64,000 nucleotides of DNA, from the NCBI RefSeq assembly GCF_014653195.1, contig NZ_BNAH01000007.1, positions 263 to 64,262 on the forward strand, in the 5' to 3' direction. Shown here one piece after another: positions 17,564 to 27,284 of the stretch. Made by a program: the position numbers and the translations under genes. Source of the stretch: Thalassotalea profundi. Lineage in GTDB: Bacteria; Pseudomonadota; Gammaproteobacteria; Enterobacterales; Alteromonadaceae. The notes beneath the pieces are model-generated. The model ran no database searches. It was not told the DNA's origin and saw only the letters and a list, made by a program, of their open reading frames with translations. Within the stretch, counting starts at the first letter, position 1. Every line of letters begins with the position of its first letter.

Positions 17564-18369
17564 TAACTAAACGTCGACCATATTGGGGCATGATCAGAAG
17601 GTTTCTCTATTCCTCTAAGCTCATAATCAACGTCAGATTCAATACATTTTTCAGCAAGTTTTGTTGTTGCTAAAACAACATCAATTCTAAGGCCTCTATT
17701 ATCATCAAAGCCTTTTGAGCGATAATCAAACCAAGAATATCGTTCTTCTCTTGTAGGATGTAGTTCTCTGTAAGTATCTTTAAATCCCCAATTTAGTAGT
17801 GTCGCTAACCATTCACGTTCTTCGGGTTGAAAACTACATTTTCCTGTTTTTAACCAACGTTTGCGATTGACTTCACCTATGCCAATATCAAGATCTGTTG
17901 GGGAAATATTAATATCACCCATTATTACAATATTTTCATCTGGGGTATGGTGTAAGTTTAAGTAATTCATCAAGTCTTTATAAAATTGGCGCTTATATGG
18001 ATATTTAGTTTCATGAGCAATATTATCGCCTTGTGGGAAGTAGCCGTTTAATATTGTAACTTTTTCGTTATTTTCATTAGTTGTTTGAACCATTATCATA
18101 CGTTTTTGTGATTCATCAGTATCTGTAGGAAAGCCTTTAATAACAACATCCGCTTCTTTTTTACAAAGCATAGCTACGCCATAATGCGCTTTTTGACCAT
18201 GAAAATATACGTGATATCCCATGGCTTCTACATCTGCAAGTGGAAACATTTCATCATGTACTTTAATCTCTTGAAGGCCAATTATATCTGGTTGATGTTT
18301 ATCAATAACTGCTTGCAATTGGTGAAGGCGGGCACGTAAGCCATTTATATTAAAAGAAATGATTTTCAT
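17563..18369 (-). CDS. xthA: exodeoxyribonuclease III
   Basis: 268 aa, same length as E. coli ExoIII. EEP-fold AP endonuclease: [11 protein letters not shown] (Asn7), [13 protein letters not shown] (metal Glu34), NGYFPQG, the [14 protein letters not shown] catalytic Asp/Asn, then [10 protein letters not shown] and the terminal SDHAPIW (Asp-His). It processes abasic sites and 3' blocks. It is immediately upstream of rlmA. Confidence 0.95.
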   Translation of the reverse strand: MKIISFNINGLRARLHQLQAVIDKHQPDIIGLQEIKVHDEMFPLADVEAMGYHVYFHGQKAHYGVAMLCKKEADVVIKGFPTDTDESQKRMIMVQTTNENNEKVTILNGYFPQGDNIAHETKYPYKRQFYKDLMNYLNLHHTPDENIVIMGDINISPTDLDIGIGEVNRKRWLKTGKCSFQPEEREWLATLLNWGFKDTYRELHPTREERYSWFDYRSKGFDDNRGLRIDVVLATTKLAEKCIESDVDYELRGIEKPSDHAPIWSTFS

Positions 18370-18469
18370 TTGTTGAAGATACCTATTGATAATTAATTTT
18401 TAAGCAAGTCAATTATTATATTGGAATGTGGCACTTAATAAAATCTAAAGCGTTAAATAAACTTCATGC

Positions 18470-21142
18470 TTATGACTTTAATAATTGGTGCAACATTCTT
18501 ATTAATTCCAGTTTTTCAATGGGCTTAGCTAGGTAACCATCAAATAATTTGTTATAAATTTCTTTTTGCTCGGCTAATACATTGGCGGTTAATGCGATAA
18601 TAATTTGTTTACTATTGAATTCCTTTATAATGCTACATGCTTCAAGTCCATCCATTTTAGGCATTTGAATGTCCATAAAAATAAGATCGGGTGATAATTC
18701 TTTGCATAAATCTACTGCTTCAAGTCCGTTATTTGCAATAACAATATTCGCTTTTGTTGGCGCTAACATTGCCTTTGCAACGACTTGATTAATTTGGTTG
18801 TCTTCAGCTAATAAGATTGTGCGATCATTTAAATCTGGATAGTTGTTAATTTCTATATCAATAGTATCTGGTTTTATCTGTGATGCTTCAAGTGGCAAGG
18901 TTATAACAAATTTACTACCGAGTTCTAATTCGCTTTCAACATCAATTTTACCGCCCATTAAGCGAATTAATGATTTGGTAATTGGCAAGCCAAGCCCTGT
19001 GCCTCCGTATTCTCGGGTAGTTGATTGATCTGCTTGTTCAAAGCGTTCAAATAATCGAGGTAAGACTTCGGGTGAAATGCCAATACCAGTATCAGTAATA
19101 ATAAAAGATAAGTGTTTATTCTCAGTGAGTGTTACATAAAGAGTAATGCCGCCTTTATGAGTAAACTTAATGGCGTTGGAGATAATATTTAAAAATATTT
19201 GCCTAAGTCTGACAGCATCACCAATCCAATAATTATGCTTAACAGTAGAATTGAAGGTTAAGTAAATCCCTTTTTCTTTTGCTGGAATAATCAGGTCTGA
19301 ATGTAAATAATTAAGTAACTCTTGTAGTTCGAATGTTCTATTTTCTAGGGATAATTTGCCTGCCTCTATTTTAGAAAAATCTAAAATATCGTTTATAATG
19401 GTAGTGAGAGCTTTGGTTGAGTAGATTGCCTTATTTACATAATCTTTCGCTTTATCAGCAAGGGGTAACTCTTCTAATAATTGTAATGTACCAAATAAGC
19501 CATTCATTGGTGTGCGAATTTCATGGCTCATATTTGCAAGAAACTCTGATTTAGCTTGGGATGCTTTTTCGGCTTGCTTTTTAGCATCTGCAAGAGCTTT
19601 TTCATGAATGATTTGCTCGGTTAAATCATATGCTATACCTAAATAACCCACAATTTTGTCTTCGTTGTTTAAAAGAGACGTTATATTTAAGTTTACTTGA
19701 GTATGTTTTCCATCAGAGCTTACATATGTCCATTGGTTAGTGTCAGGTTGATTGAGTGAGGCTTTCAGTACAAACACATCAAAATTTGCTTTTACTTCGA
19801 TATTTAGTTCTTTACTTAATTTTTTAGCTTGTTTTATTATTTCTTCTTCTAAATGGAAAATAGCCGGTGTTTTAATGCCAACAACTTGATCTGCTGGATA
19901 ACCTAATAATTTTTCTGCGGCAGGATTAAATACGGTAATAATGCCTTTAATATCAGTTGCAATTACTGAATAACTTGCGCTATTTAATATACTGCGTTGT
20001 AACATGTTTATTTCTGCTAACTGGTATGTTCTAGCTTTTACTTCAGCTTCTAATTTTAAGTTAGCGGCTTCTAATGCTTTTTCATGTTTTTTTGATAATT
20101 GAATTTCCAGCTGATCTCTTTGTGCTTTGCGGTATAAGGTAATTTGAACCGATAGAATAATTAACATAATTAAGACTGTTAATATTAGGCCATTAAAAAA
20201 CTCTTCAAATTTGTTTGGTAAGTTCAAACTATTAATATGAGCGTTTGTTCCATGAAGTGTAATCACCCAGGTGCGCCCCATGATAGTAATGTTATTTGTA
20301 ACGGAGTAAGAGGTTATATCATTCTTATTTCCGTAGGTAAAAAATGTGATTGATGACTCTTTAGTTTCGTCGATAAGGCTTAAATAATTAGCATCAAATT
20401 TAGATAATGATTTTAATACTTCATCGATTAATAGAGGTGAATAAGTCCAACCAACCAAGTCGTCCATTCGTTGTGTTTGACTTTTGGGAGGAATTATCGA
20501 GTTATAAACGGGTAATAAAATTAAAAAGCCTTGTTGTGTTTTTTGATTTGCTTGTACTAATGTTATTGGTCCAGTTAATTGCACTTGATTGTTCTTTGCT
20601 GCATTTAGTGCCGCACTTCTTCTCATTGTTTCAGAGCCAATATCTAAACCAATTGCCTGATTATTCTTATTTTCAGGAAAAATATACTGAATTATAAATT
20701 GGTTTTTTGTATGAGGATTTAATGACTTTATATTAAATTGATTATCGTCTCTTTCTTTACGCGCGCTTTCTACAAATGTATTTAAGTTTTTAGGTTCTAC
20801 ATTTTTTATATAGCCAATACCATTGGCGCCGGGCAATTCTAATTGATAGTTATGGCTTTTAGAGTAGTTTGCTATTGCTTGATAATTAAGATTGCTTACC
20901 TCAAGGCTATGAATAGTGCCACGCATTGCATTGAGTGCACGATGGTACATTTCTAACCTATCGTTTATTTCTGTAATTATAACGTCAACTCTTTTATTCA
21001 ATGAATCTATTATTTGTTTGTCTAAGGCGTTTAGATTTTGATGATGATTAAATAAAGTAAGTGACAGTCCAATGATAAATAATACAAATTGAACGGATAC
21101 GTGCCACGATATTTTTTTTATTGTTCTACATTTTTTATTCAC
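18470..21142 (-). CDS. CHASE-PAS hybrid sensor histidine kinase
   Basis: 890 aa. TM1 at about 15-25, a periplasmic CHASE domain (about 30-310) with ANGIGYIKNV and QAIGLDIGSETMRR, and TM2 at about 315-337. A PAS domain follows (about 385-500, SVIATDIKGIITVFNPAAEKLLGY), then HisKA with FLANMSHEIRTPMNG (phosphoacceptor His near 538), HATPase_c (NIISNAIKFTH, DTGIGI, GGTGLGLPITK) and a C-terminal receiver (MDIQMPKMDG with Asp near 823). All catalytic boxes are intact. There is no Hpt domain, so phosphoryl transfer needs a separate Hpt protein. The adjacent divergent operon starts with the Tat-TldD gene. The ligand is unknown; CHASE domains often bind small organic molecules. Confidence 0.93.
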   Translation of the reverse strand: MNKKCRTIKKISWHVSVQFVLFIIGLSLTLFNHHQNLNALDKQIIDSLNKRVDVIITEINDRLEMYHRALNAMRGTIHSLEVSNLNYQAIANYSKSHNYQLELPGANGIGYIKNVEPKNLNTFVESARKERDDNQFNIKSLNPHTKNQFIIQYIFPENKNNQAIGLDIGSETMRRSAALNAAKNNQVQLTGPITLVQANQKTQQGFLILLPVYNSIIPPKSQTQRMDDLVGWTYSPLLIDEVLKSLSKFDANYLSLIDETKESSITFFTYGNKNDITSYSVTNNITIMGRTWVITLHGTNAHINSLNLPNKFEEFFNGLILTVLIMLIILSVQITLYRKAQRDQLEIQLSKKHEKALEAANLKLEAEVKARTYQLAEINMLQRSILNSASYSVIATDIKGIITVFNPAAEKLLGYPADQVVGIKTPAIFHLEEEIIKQAKKLSKELNIEVKANFDVFVLKASLNQPDTNQWTYVSSDGKHTQVNLNITSLLNNEDKIVGYLGIAYDLTEQIIHEKALADAKKQAEKASQAKSEFLANMSHEIRTPMNGLFGTLQLLEELPLADKAKDYVNKAIYSTKALTTIINDILDFSKIEAGKLSLENRTFELQELLNYLHSDLIIPAKEKGIYLTFNSTVKHNYWIGDAVRLRQIFLNIISNAIKFTHKGGITLYVTLTENKHLSFIITDTGIGISPEVLPRLFERFEQADQSTTREYGGTGLGLPITKSLIRLMGGKIDVESELELGSKFVITLPLEASQIKPDTIDIEINNYPDLNDRTILLAEDNQINQVVAKAMLAPTKANIVIANNGLEAVDLCKELSPDLIFMDIQMPKMDGLEACSIIKEFNSKQIIIALTANVLAEQKEIYNKLFDGYLAKPIEKLELIRMLHQLLKS

Positions 21143-21268
21143 TTATCAGTCCTTTAAGGCATTAATAAACACTTGATGAAAGTGTTATCCACTAGTATAG
21201 CAAAATAAAATAATTCCACTTTTATATTCTATATTTATTAAAAACGTTTATTTTTTAAGAAATAGTTT

Positions 21269-21306
21269 GTAACTTTTTTCACGTTGAAGTGTAACTTTTT
21301 CACGTT
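21269..21306 (+). repeat. tandem 16-17 bp repeat upstream of the tldD cluster
   Basis: Two near-identical copies, GTAACTTTTTTCACGTT (21269-21285) and GTAACTTTTTCACGTT (21291-21306), start 22 bases apart, about two DNA turns. They lie between the divergent histidine kinase and tldD-like genes. The layout suits a dimeric activator or repressor. Confidence 0.55.
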
Positions 21307-21446
21307 CAGGGCAATTGAGTTTTATTGGTAATTTGATATAGACTGGTTGCATAAGTTATAACCAAAATAGTGCTAACTCTCAAAGTTAACGTTAAAGCTA
21401 AATAACTTACATCACATACAAACTACAATAATCGAACAAGGGAAAA

Positions 21447-23078
21447 ATGATGGATAGACGTAATTTTATTAAGCTATCTGGCGTTGGTGCTGGAGCGATT
21501 GCATTACCTATGTCAGGTATTGCTGTATCAGCAGAGCAATTACTTGATAAGCCAATGGATATTAGCTACAAAAAGAAATTGGCTGATATTGCTTTAAATG
21601 CCGCTAAAGCAAAAGGTGCAACTTATGCTGATGCTCGTATTGGCCGTTATTTGAATCAATTTGTTACCACTCGGGAAGTACGTGTAGATAACATTGTTAA
21701 CACTGAATCAGCAGGTATTGGTGTACGTGTTATAGCCAATGGTACATGGGGCTTTGCATCAACATCTAACATGACCCCCGATAGTGTAGCAAAAACTGCT
21801 GAAAAAGCGGTTGCTGTAGCCAAAGCAAATGCTAAATTTCAAACATCTCCTGTTGTATTAGCGCCAGTGAAAGGTGTTGGCGAAGTAAGTTGGAATACGC
21901 CGATTAAAAAAAATGCGATGGAAATCCCAGTTAAAGATAAAGTAGATTTATTGTTATCTGTTAATGATGCCGCGCTTAAAAATGGGGCTTCTTATATCAC
22001 ATCCGTTTTATTCCTTGTTAATGAACAAAAATACTTTGCTTCAACTGACGGTTCTTATATAGATCAAGATATACATAGATTATGGGCACCTTTCTTTGCT
22101 ACTGCTGTTGGCTCAGCTGGTTTTAAACAACGTAATGGTTTAGGTAACCCTGTTGGTATGGGCTTTGAATACTTAGATGGCAGAGAAGAAGATAAAATTA
22201 GAATTTCTGGTGCAAGTGTTGGTTATAAAAATTCATACGATATGGTTGAAGATGCAGCTGCAGCAGGTAAACAACTTCAAGCAAAATTAAAAGCCAAATC
22301 GGTAGAGCCAGGAAAATATGATCTAGTATTAGACCCTGCACATTTAATGCTGACTATTCATGAGTCAGTAGGGCATCCATTAGAGCTTGACCGTGTTCTA
22401 GGCTACGAAGCAAATTATGCCGGTACCAGCTTTGCTACTTTAGATAAGTGGAAAAGTGGTAAGTTTAACTATGGTTCAGAAATTGTTAATTTGTTTGCAG
22501 ATAAGACCCAACCGTATTCATTAGGTAATGTTGGTTACGATGATGAAGGTGTTCCAACAAAAGAATGGGATTTAGTTAAAGACGGAACATTAGTTAACTA
22601 TCAAGCGATTCGTGATCAAGTACATATGATCGACCAGAAGGAATCTCATGGATGTTGTTACGCGCAAAGCTGGCGTGATGTTCAATTTCAACGTATGCCT
22701 AATGTATCTCTTCGCCCTAATGAAAAAGATATTTCTGCTGACGATGTTATTAAAGACGTTGAAAATGGCATTTATATTGCGGGTCGTGGTTCTTACTCTA
22801 TTGATCAACAACGTTATAACTTTCAATTTGGTGGTCAATTATTTTATCAAATTAAAGACGGTAAAATTACTGAGCAAATTGAAGATGTTGCTTATCAATC
22901 AAACACACAGCAGTTTTGGAATAGCTGTACTCAATTAGCGGGTAAGTCTGATTATCGACTTGGAGGCTCTTTCTTTGATGGTAAAGGTCAACCATCACAA
23001 GTAAGTGCAGTGTCGCATGGTTGCCCAACTACGCGATTTAACAATATTAATGTTATTAACACCGCACGAAAAGTGTGA
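21447..23078 (+). CDS. Tat-exported TldD-like metalloprotease
   Basis: 543 aa. The N-terminus DRRNFIKLSGVGAGAIALP is a textbook twin-arginine signal, ending near residue 30. The rest is TldD/PmbA family: residues 40-180 form the N-terminal domain, and IHESVGHPLE gives the metal-binding HExxxH (H305, E306, H310), followed by GYEANYAGTSF and a C-terminal conserved Cys-rich segment (YAQSWRDVQFQRMPN...). TldD/TldE in E. coli is a cytoplasmic heterodimer that matures microcin B17 and degrades CcdA; this one is predicted to act in the periplasm. Start ATG 21447 or the next ATG at 21450, with AAGGG upstream. It heads an eight-gene co-directional cluster. Substrate unknown. Confidence 0.9.
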   Translation: MMDRRNFIKLSGVGAGAIALPMSGIAVSAEQLLDKPMDISYKKKLADIALNAAKAKGATYADARIGRYLNQFVTTREVRVDNIVNTESAGIGVRVIANGTWGFASTSNMTPDSVAKTAEKAVAVAKANAKFQTSPVVLAPVKGVGEVSWNTPIKKNAMEIPVKDKVDLLLSVNDAALKNGASYITSVLFLVNEQKYFASTDGSYIDQDIHRLWAPFFATAVGSAGFKQRNGLGNPVGMGFEYLDGREEDKIRISGASVGYKNSYDMVEDAAAAGKQLQAKLKAKSVEPGKYDLVLDPAHLMLTIHESVGHPLELDRVLGYEANYAGTSFATLDKWKSGKFNYGSEIVNLFADKTQPYSLGNVGYDDEGVPTKEWDLVKDGTLVNYQAIRDQVHMIDQKESHGCCYAQSWRDVQFQRMPNVSLRPNEKDISADDVIKDVENGIYIAGRGSYSIDQQRYNFQFGGQLFYQIKDGKITEQIEDVAYQSNTQQFWNSCTQLAGKSDYRLGGSFFDGKGQPSQVSAVSHGCPTTRFNNINVINTARKV

Positions 23079-23118
23079 TTTTGACAAGAATAATAACAAA
23101 GAAAGGAATAAATTTATC

Positions 23119-24453
23119 ATGACTATATTTACAGAAAAACATGCTAAAGAACTGTTAACTAAAGTAATAGCTTATTCAAAAGCTGATGAAATAGAGTGTA
23201 ATTTAGAAGGTGAAGTGTCGGGTAATATTCGTTACGCGAGAAACACAGTATCAACTGCTGGAGAGCAGAGTGATTTAACTCTAACTGTGCAGTCAACGTT
23301 TGGAAAACGTATCGGGACTGCTGTTATTAATGAATTTGATGATACATCACTTCAAAAAGTCGTTCGTCGTTCTGAAGAATTAGCAAAATTAGCGCCTGAA
23401 AACTCAGAGTATATGCCTAATTTTGGTAAGCAAAAATACCTTAAAGCCAATAACTTTTTTGAAAGTACGGCTAATGTTACTCCTGATGATCGTGCGCAAG
23501 CCGCTGAAAATAGTATTAAGCCTTCAAAAGCTAATGATTTAGTTTCATCAGGCTTTTTAGAAGAAAGCGTAAGAGCAATAGCTATAATGAATAGTTCAGG
23601 GGTGTTTGCATACAACAAATCAAGTAATGTTGATTTCTCTGTTACCATTCGTACTAAAGACGGCAAAGGCTCTGGCTGGGTGTCGCGTGATTATAGTGAC
23701 GTTGCTTTACTTGATACTAAAAAAGCGTCACAAGTGGCTATCGATAAATCAAAAGGATCTGTTGATGCTAAAGAAATGGAACCGGGAAAGTACACAGTTA
23801 TCCTTGAGCCAGCAGCAAGTGTTGGTTTATTAAATAACTTAGTACGCTCAATGGGACAGCGCGAAGCGGATGAAGGAAGAAGCTTTTTAAGTAATAAACT
23901 TAAAGAAGGAGAGAAAGGCCCTAAAAATAAACTTGGTCAAAAAATGTTTGATGAGCGAGTTCATATTTATTCAGATCCTAATGATCCCATTGTACCTGTC
24001 GCGCCTTTTGCTGGTAATGGTTATCCTAGAAAAAAAATTGATTGGGTTAAAGATGGCATCATTACTAATATGCCAAATACTCCATTTTGGGCAAAAGATA
24101 CCGGCACTGAATATGTTCCTGATGGCGGACATTTTATTATGGCTGGCGGTGATGAATCGTTAGAAGATATGATTAAAAACACGCGTCGAGGAGTGTTAGT
24201 TACACGTCTTTGGTATATTAGAGGGCTAGATCCGCAAACATTACTTTATACTGGCTTAACTCGTGACGGTACTTTCTATATAGAGAACGGCAAGATTAAA
24301 TATCCTATTAAAAACTTCCGTTTTAATGAAAGCCCAATTGTTATGTTAAACAATATTGAAGCTTTAGGTAAGCCTGAACGCATTGATGGTAACTTAGTAC
24401 CACCAATGAAAATACGTGATTTTACCTTTAGTAGTTTGTCTGACGCCGTATAA
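23119..24453 (+). CDS. TldE/PmbA-like partner, no signal peptide
   Basis: 444 aa from ATG 23119, chosen because AAAGGAA lies about 10 bases upstream; the frame is open further into the tldD gene but that extension is not a signal peptide. TldE/PmbA fold: ADEIECNLEGEVSGNIRYARN, ESVRAIAIMNSSGVFAYN, VILEPAAS in place of the HExxxH of TldD, and a C-terminal NFRFNESPIVMLNNIEALG. It lacks the zinc motif, as expected for the non-catalytic subunit. No Tat or Sec signal is present although its partner has a Tat signal. It may be exported as a complex with it, or remain cytoplasmic. Confidence 0.88.
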   Translation: MTIFTEKHAKELLTKVIAYSKADEIECNLEGEVSGNIRYARNTVSTAGEQSDLTLTVQSTFGKRIGTAVINEFDDTSLQKVVRRSEELAKLAPENSEYMPNFGKQKYLKANNFFESTANVTPDDRAQAAENSIKPSKANDLVSSGFLEESVRAIAIMNSSGVFAYNKSSNVDFSVTIRTKDGKGSGWVSRDYSDVALLDTKKASQVAIDKSKGSVDAKEMEPGKYTVILEPAASVGLLNNLVRSMGQREADEGRSFLSNKLKEGEKGPKNKLGQKMFDERVHIYSDPNDPIVPVAPFAGNGYPRKKIDWVKDGIITNMPNTPFWAKDTGTEYVPDGGHFIMAGGDESLEDMIKNTRRGVLVTRLWYIRGLDPQTLLYTGLTRDGTFYIENGKIKYPIKNFRFNESPIVMLNNIEALGKPERIDGNLVPPMKIRDFTFSSLSDAV

Positions 24454-24481
24454 CGAGTCTTAACACCAAGTAAATAAAAGG

Positions 24482-24513
24482 AGGTTGAGTACTACCTATC
24501 TAGTACTCAACCT
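24482..24513 (+). promoter_or_regulatory. hairpin between a strong Shine-Dalgarno and the DUF4159 start
   Basis: A perfect 12-bp stem AGGTTGAGTACT / AGTACTCAACCT with an 8-nt loop. AAAAGGAGG (24476-24484) overlaps its 5' base, and the DUF4159 ATG is at 24520, 35 bases past the Shine-Dalgarno in linear distance but only about 7 if the stem folds. No T run follows, so it is a poor terminator. Confidence 0.65.
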
Positions 24514-24519
24514 AATTTA

Positions 24520-25221
24520 ATGAATAAACGAAAATTTTTAAAATCGCTTGCCGCATTGTCCGCTTCAGGTTGTCTGCCATTGTCTTTTACGACGAATGCA
24601 AGTGGAGATTTTGATTTTTATTTTACACGATTAAGTTATGAGTCGGGTGATTGGGAAGTCGATGAACGTATGCCGGCAAATCTTTTAAATTCTTTAATTG
24701 AATACACAAGTTTACGTGTAGATATAAAAGAGCGAATTATTCCTTTATCAGATCCTAGCATGTTAATAGCCCCTTTTTGTTATTTGTCAGGGCATCGTTT
24801 AGTGCAATTTACGCCAGAAGAAACTCAAAATTTCAAGCAATATATTGAAAATGGAGGGTTTGTTTTTGTTGATGATTGTAATCATGACATAGATGGAATG
24901 TTTGCTCGATCATTTGAGTTACAAATGAGCACTATTTTTGGTGAAGAAGCTTTACAAAAGATCCCGAATGATCATGCACTTTATTCGTCTTTTTTCGAAT
25001 TTGATGGACCACCTCGTACTTCAATAGAGCTTAATGGATGGGGAGATGATTTAGTCCATGATTATCTTAAAGCCATTGAAGTAAATGGTCGAATAGGTGT
25101 GCTTTATAGTAATAAAGATTTAGGTTGTGAGTGGGATTTCGACTTTCGTAATAAACGTTTTATGAAAACAGATAATACACGTTTTGCCGTTAATATTGTG
25201 ATGTATGCAATGACAGCCTAA
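24520..25221 (+). CDS. DUF4159 secreted protein
   Basis: 233 aa. The N-terminus NKRKFLKSLAALSASGC resembles a Tat signal but has Lys-Arg instead of the twin Arg; SASGC also resembles a lipobox. DUF4159 core: FYFTRLSYESGDWEVD, ANLLNSLIEYTSLRVD, PFCYLSGHRLVQFTPEE, then a glutamine-amidotransferase-like block YIENGGFVFVDDCNHD and a C-terminal GRIGVLYSNKDLGCEWDF. DUF4159 proteins recur beside MoxR and DUF58 genes in many phyla; no biochemical activity is established. No in-frame ATG, GTG or TTG lies between the preceding stop and ATG 24520, so this start is firm. Confidence 0.85.
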   Translation: MNKRKFLKSLAALSASGCLPLSFTTNASGDFDFYFTRLSYESGDWEVDERMPANLLNSLIEYTSLRVDIKERIIPLSDPSMLIAPFCYLSGHRLVQFTPEETQNFKQYIENGGFVFVDDCNHDIDGMFARSFELQMSTIFGEEALQKIPNDHALYSSFFEFDGPPRTSIELNGWGDDLVHDYLKAIEVNGRIGVLYSNKDLGCEWDFDFRNKRFMKTDNTRFAVNIVMYAMTA

Positions 25222-25345
25222 ACATAAATAGGTTATTGATCTTAGGCGTTAATAAAATGCATTAACTTGCCACGGTTTAGCGAGTTAAATATCACCAACG
25301 CTTAATTCTTAATATTTTAAATTTCTCGTAGTATTAGGTATACAC

Positions 25346-26353
25346 ATGAATGAACAAGAAGTAGAACAAACATTAGCAAAGCTTAATCAAGCCATTAATG
25401 AAGTCGGTAAAGTTATTGTCGGTCAATCTAAGGTAATTGAAGAATTGTTAATTAGCATTATGGCGGGTGGACATTGTTTATTAGAAGGTGTGCCTGGGTT
25501 GGCAAAAACTTTGATGGTGAGTTCATTATCTAAAACATTAGCGATGGATTTTAATCGTGTTCAATTTACCCCTGATTTAATGCCGAGTGACATTATTGGT
25601 ACTGAAATTTTAGAAACAGATCATGACAGTGGAGATCGCTTTTTTAAATTTCAACAAGGCCCTGTATTTACCAATATTTTATTAGCCGACGAAATCAATA
25701 GAACACCACCAAAAACACAAGCGGCATTACTTGAAGCTATGCAAGAAAAGTCGGTAAGTTATGCGGGTCAAAATTATCAATTACCTCAACCATTTTTTGT
25801 TTTAGCGACTCAAAATCCTGTTGAGCAAGCCGGAACTTATTCGTTACCTGAGGCACAATTGGATCGATTTTTAATGTTTATTCGTGTGGGATACCCTAGT
25901 GCTGATGAAGAAATTGAAATTTTAAAACGCACTACGAGTAATGTTACAAGTACTTTATCTAAAGTGTTATCAGCACAAGAAATGCTAAATCTTCAATCGT
26001 TAACTCGTGATGTTGAAATATCAGATGCTCTAGTGACTTATATCACTCAATTGGTTAGAAATACTCGCCCGTCAAAAGACGGTGAACATTCATTATGTGA
26101 ATCTGTTAATAAATATATTCGCTGGGGAGCCGGACCAAGAGCGGGTCAAGCCTTGGTTTTATGCGCTAAAGCAAAGGCACTTATGTCAGGTCGATACGCG
26201 GTAACCATTACCGATATTGAATTTGTCGCACCTGCTATATTACGTCATCGCATATTACTTAACTTTCAAGCAGAAGCTGAACAAATTTCAACTGATGATG
26301 TTATCACTGCATTGTTAGTGGATACTCCAAAGCCTGTTAGTCGTTTAAACTAA
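25346..26353 (+). CDS. MoxR-family AAA+ ATPase
   Basis: 335 aa. AAA_3 core with Walker A LLEGVPGLAKT (about 48-58), FTPDLMPSDIIGTE, Walker B ILLADEINRTPPKTQAALLEAMQE and sensor 1 FFVLATQNPVEQAGTY, then the AAA lid with the conserved GAGPRAGQALVL. MoxR ATPases act as chaperones that assemble or activate protein complexes, usually with an adjacent VWA/DUF58 partner, as here. It lies 124 bases after the DUF4159 gene and 19 before the DUF58 gene. AGG precedes the ATG. Confidence 0.95.
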   Translation: MNEQEVEQTLAKLNQAINEVGKVIVGQSKVIEELLISIMAGGHCLLEGVPGLAKTLMVSSLSKTLAMDFNRVQFTPDLMPSDIIGTEILETDHDSGDRFFKFQQGPVFTNILLADEINRTPPKTQAALLEAMQEKSVSYAGQNYQLPQPFFVLATQNPVEQAGTYSLPEAQLDRFLMFIRVGYPSADEEIEILKRTTSNVTSTLSKVLSAQEMLNLQSLTRDVEISDALVTYITQLVRNTRPSKDGEHSLCESVNKYIRWGAGPRAGQALVLCAKAKALMSGRYAVTITDIEFVAPAILRHRILLNFQAEAEQISTDDVITALLVDTPKPVSRLN

Positions 26354-26372
26354 TCGAGACTAGTAATCTACT

Positions 26373-27284
26373 GTGAATAATTTACTAGACGTTAAAGCTT
26401 TATCACGCAGTAAAGACTTGCCTTTTGTAGCTAAAACCTTAGCACAAGGTTTTTTGCATGGCAGCCATGCTAGTGTTCAACGTGGTGTTGGTATTGAGTT
26501 TAGTCAATATCGTGCATATGAACCTGGTGATGAATTAGCCAAGGTTGACTGGAAGTTGTTTGGCAGAACCGATAAATATTTTGTTCGTGAAGCTGAAAGG
26601 GAAAGTGATACTAATCTTTGGTTTGCCATTGATAGCAGCGCATCAATGGCACATGTTAATCAAGCATATAAAAACGAAGTTGGTGCATTAAGTAAGTTAT
26701 ATTTTGCTAAAATTTTATCGGCAACAATGGGATATATTGCTCAACAACAAGGTGATAATGTTGGCTGCTTGGCATTATCTTCTGTTCAACCAGTATTTCT
26801 GCCTCTTATGAGTGGCTATAAACATTGGCAAAGATTGTTATTATCATTGAATAAGATAAAAGCAGGCGAACATTTTCCTCATTATCAGCATGTATACGCC
26901 CAATTACAAACTATGCGCAGTTCAGGTATTGTTTTTCTGTTTAGTGATTTTTATCAAACTCATGATGAAATTTATCAATTAATTAAACAGCTTAATCATA
27001 AAGATCTTGAAGTTATCGCAGTACAACTTGAAGCGAATGATGAAGTTGAATTTGATTTTGATGATGTCGTACGTTTTCAAGATCTTGAAAGCCAAGATGA
27101 GTATTTACTTTCTCCTAAAGTCGCTAAGAAGTCTTATATGGAAAATAGAGGGTTGTTTAATCAACAACTACAAGTGTTTTTACAAAAGAATGGACTAACC
27201 CATTGGCGAATTAATATTGATCTACCAATCGACGAAATTCTTCACCAATTTATACAAGAACGGCAACGAGTAATAATGAAATGA
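26373..27284 (+). CDS. DUF58 (VWA-like) protein, MoxR partner
   Basis: 303 aa from a GTG start. DUF58 signature: GVGIEFSQYRAYEPGDELAKVDWKLFGRTDKYFVREAE, which is also the most conserved block of the family, followed by WFAIDSSASMA. The DSSAS sequence is a complete MIDAS metal site, so it can probably bind a ligand like an integrin I domain. No membrane segment. It is the standard genetic partner of MoxR; its 3' end overlaps the next gene by ATGA. Confidence 0.92.
   Translation: MNNLLDVKALSRSKDLPFVAKTLAQGFLHGSHASVQRGVGIEFSQYRAYEPGDELAKVDWKLFGRTDKYFVREAERESDTNLWFAIDSSASMAHVNQAYKNEVGALSKLYFAKILSATMGYIAQQQGDNVGCLALSSVQPVFLPLMSGYKHWQRLLLSLNKIKAGEHFPHYQHVYAQLQTMRSSGIVFLFSDFYQTHDEIYQLIKQLNHKDLEVIAVQLEANDEVEFDFDDVVRFQDLESQDEYLLSPKVAKKSYMENRGLFNQQLQVFLQKNGLTHWRINIDLPIDEILHQFIQERQRVIMK

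Noticed and set aside
23005..23118. Extended N-terminus for the TldE-like gene, which might hold a signal peptide
   Set aside because: It overlaps the end of the tldD gene and contains no positive n-region plus hydrophobic core; AAAGGAA supports the later ATG.
24502..24519. Terminator between tldE and the DUF4159 gene
   Set aside because: The stem is strong but followed by AATTTA rather than a T run, and the DUF4159 gene starts at once.
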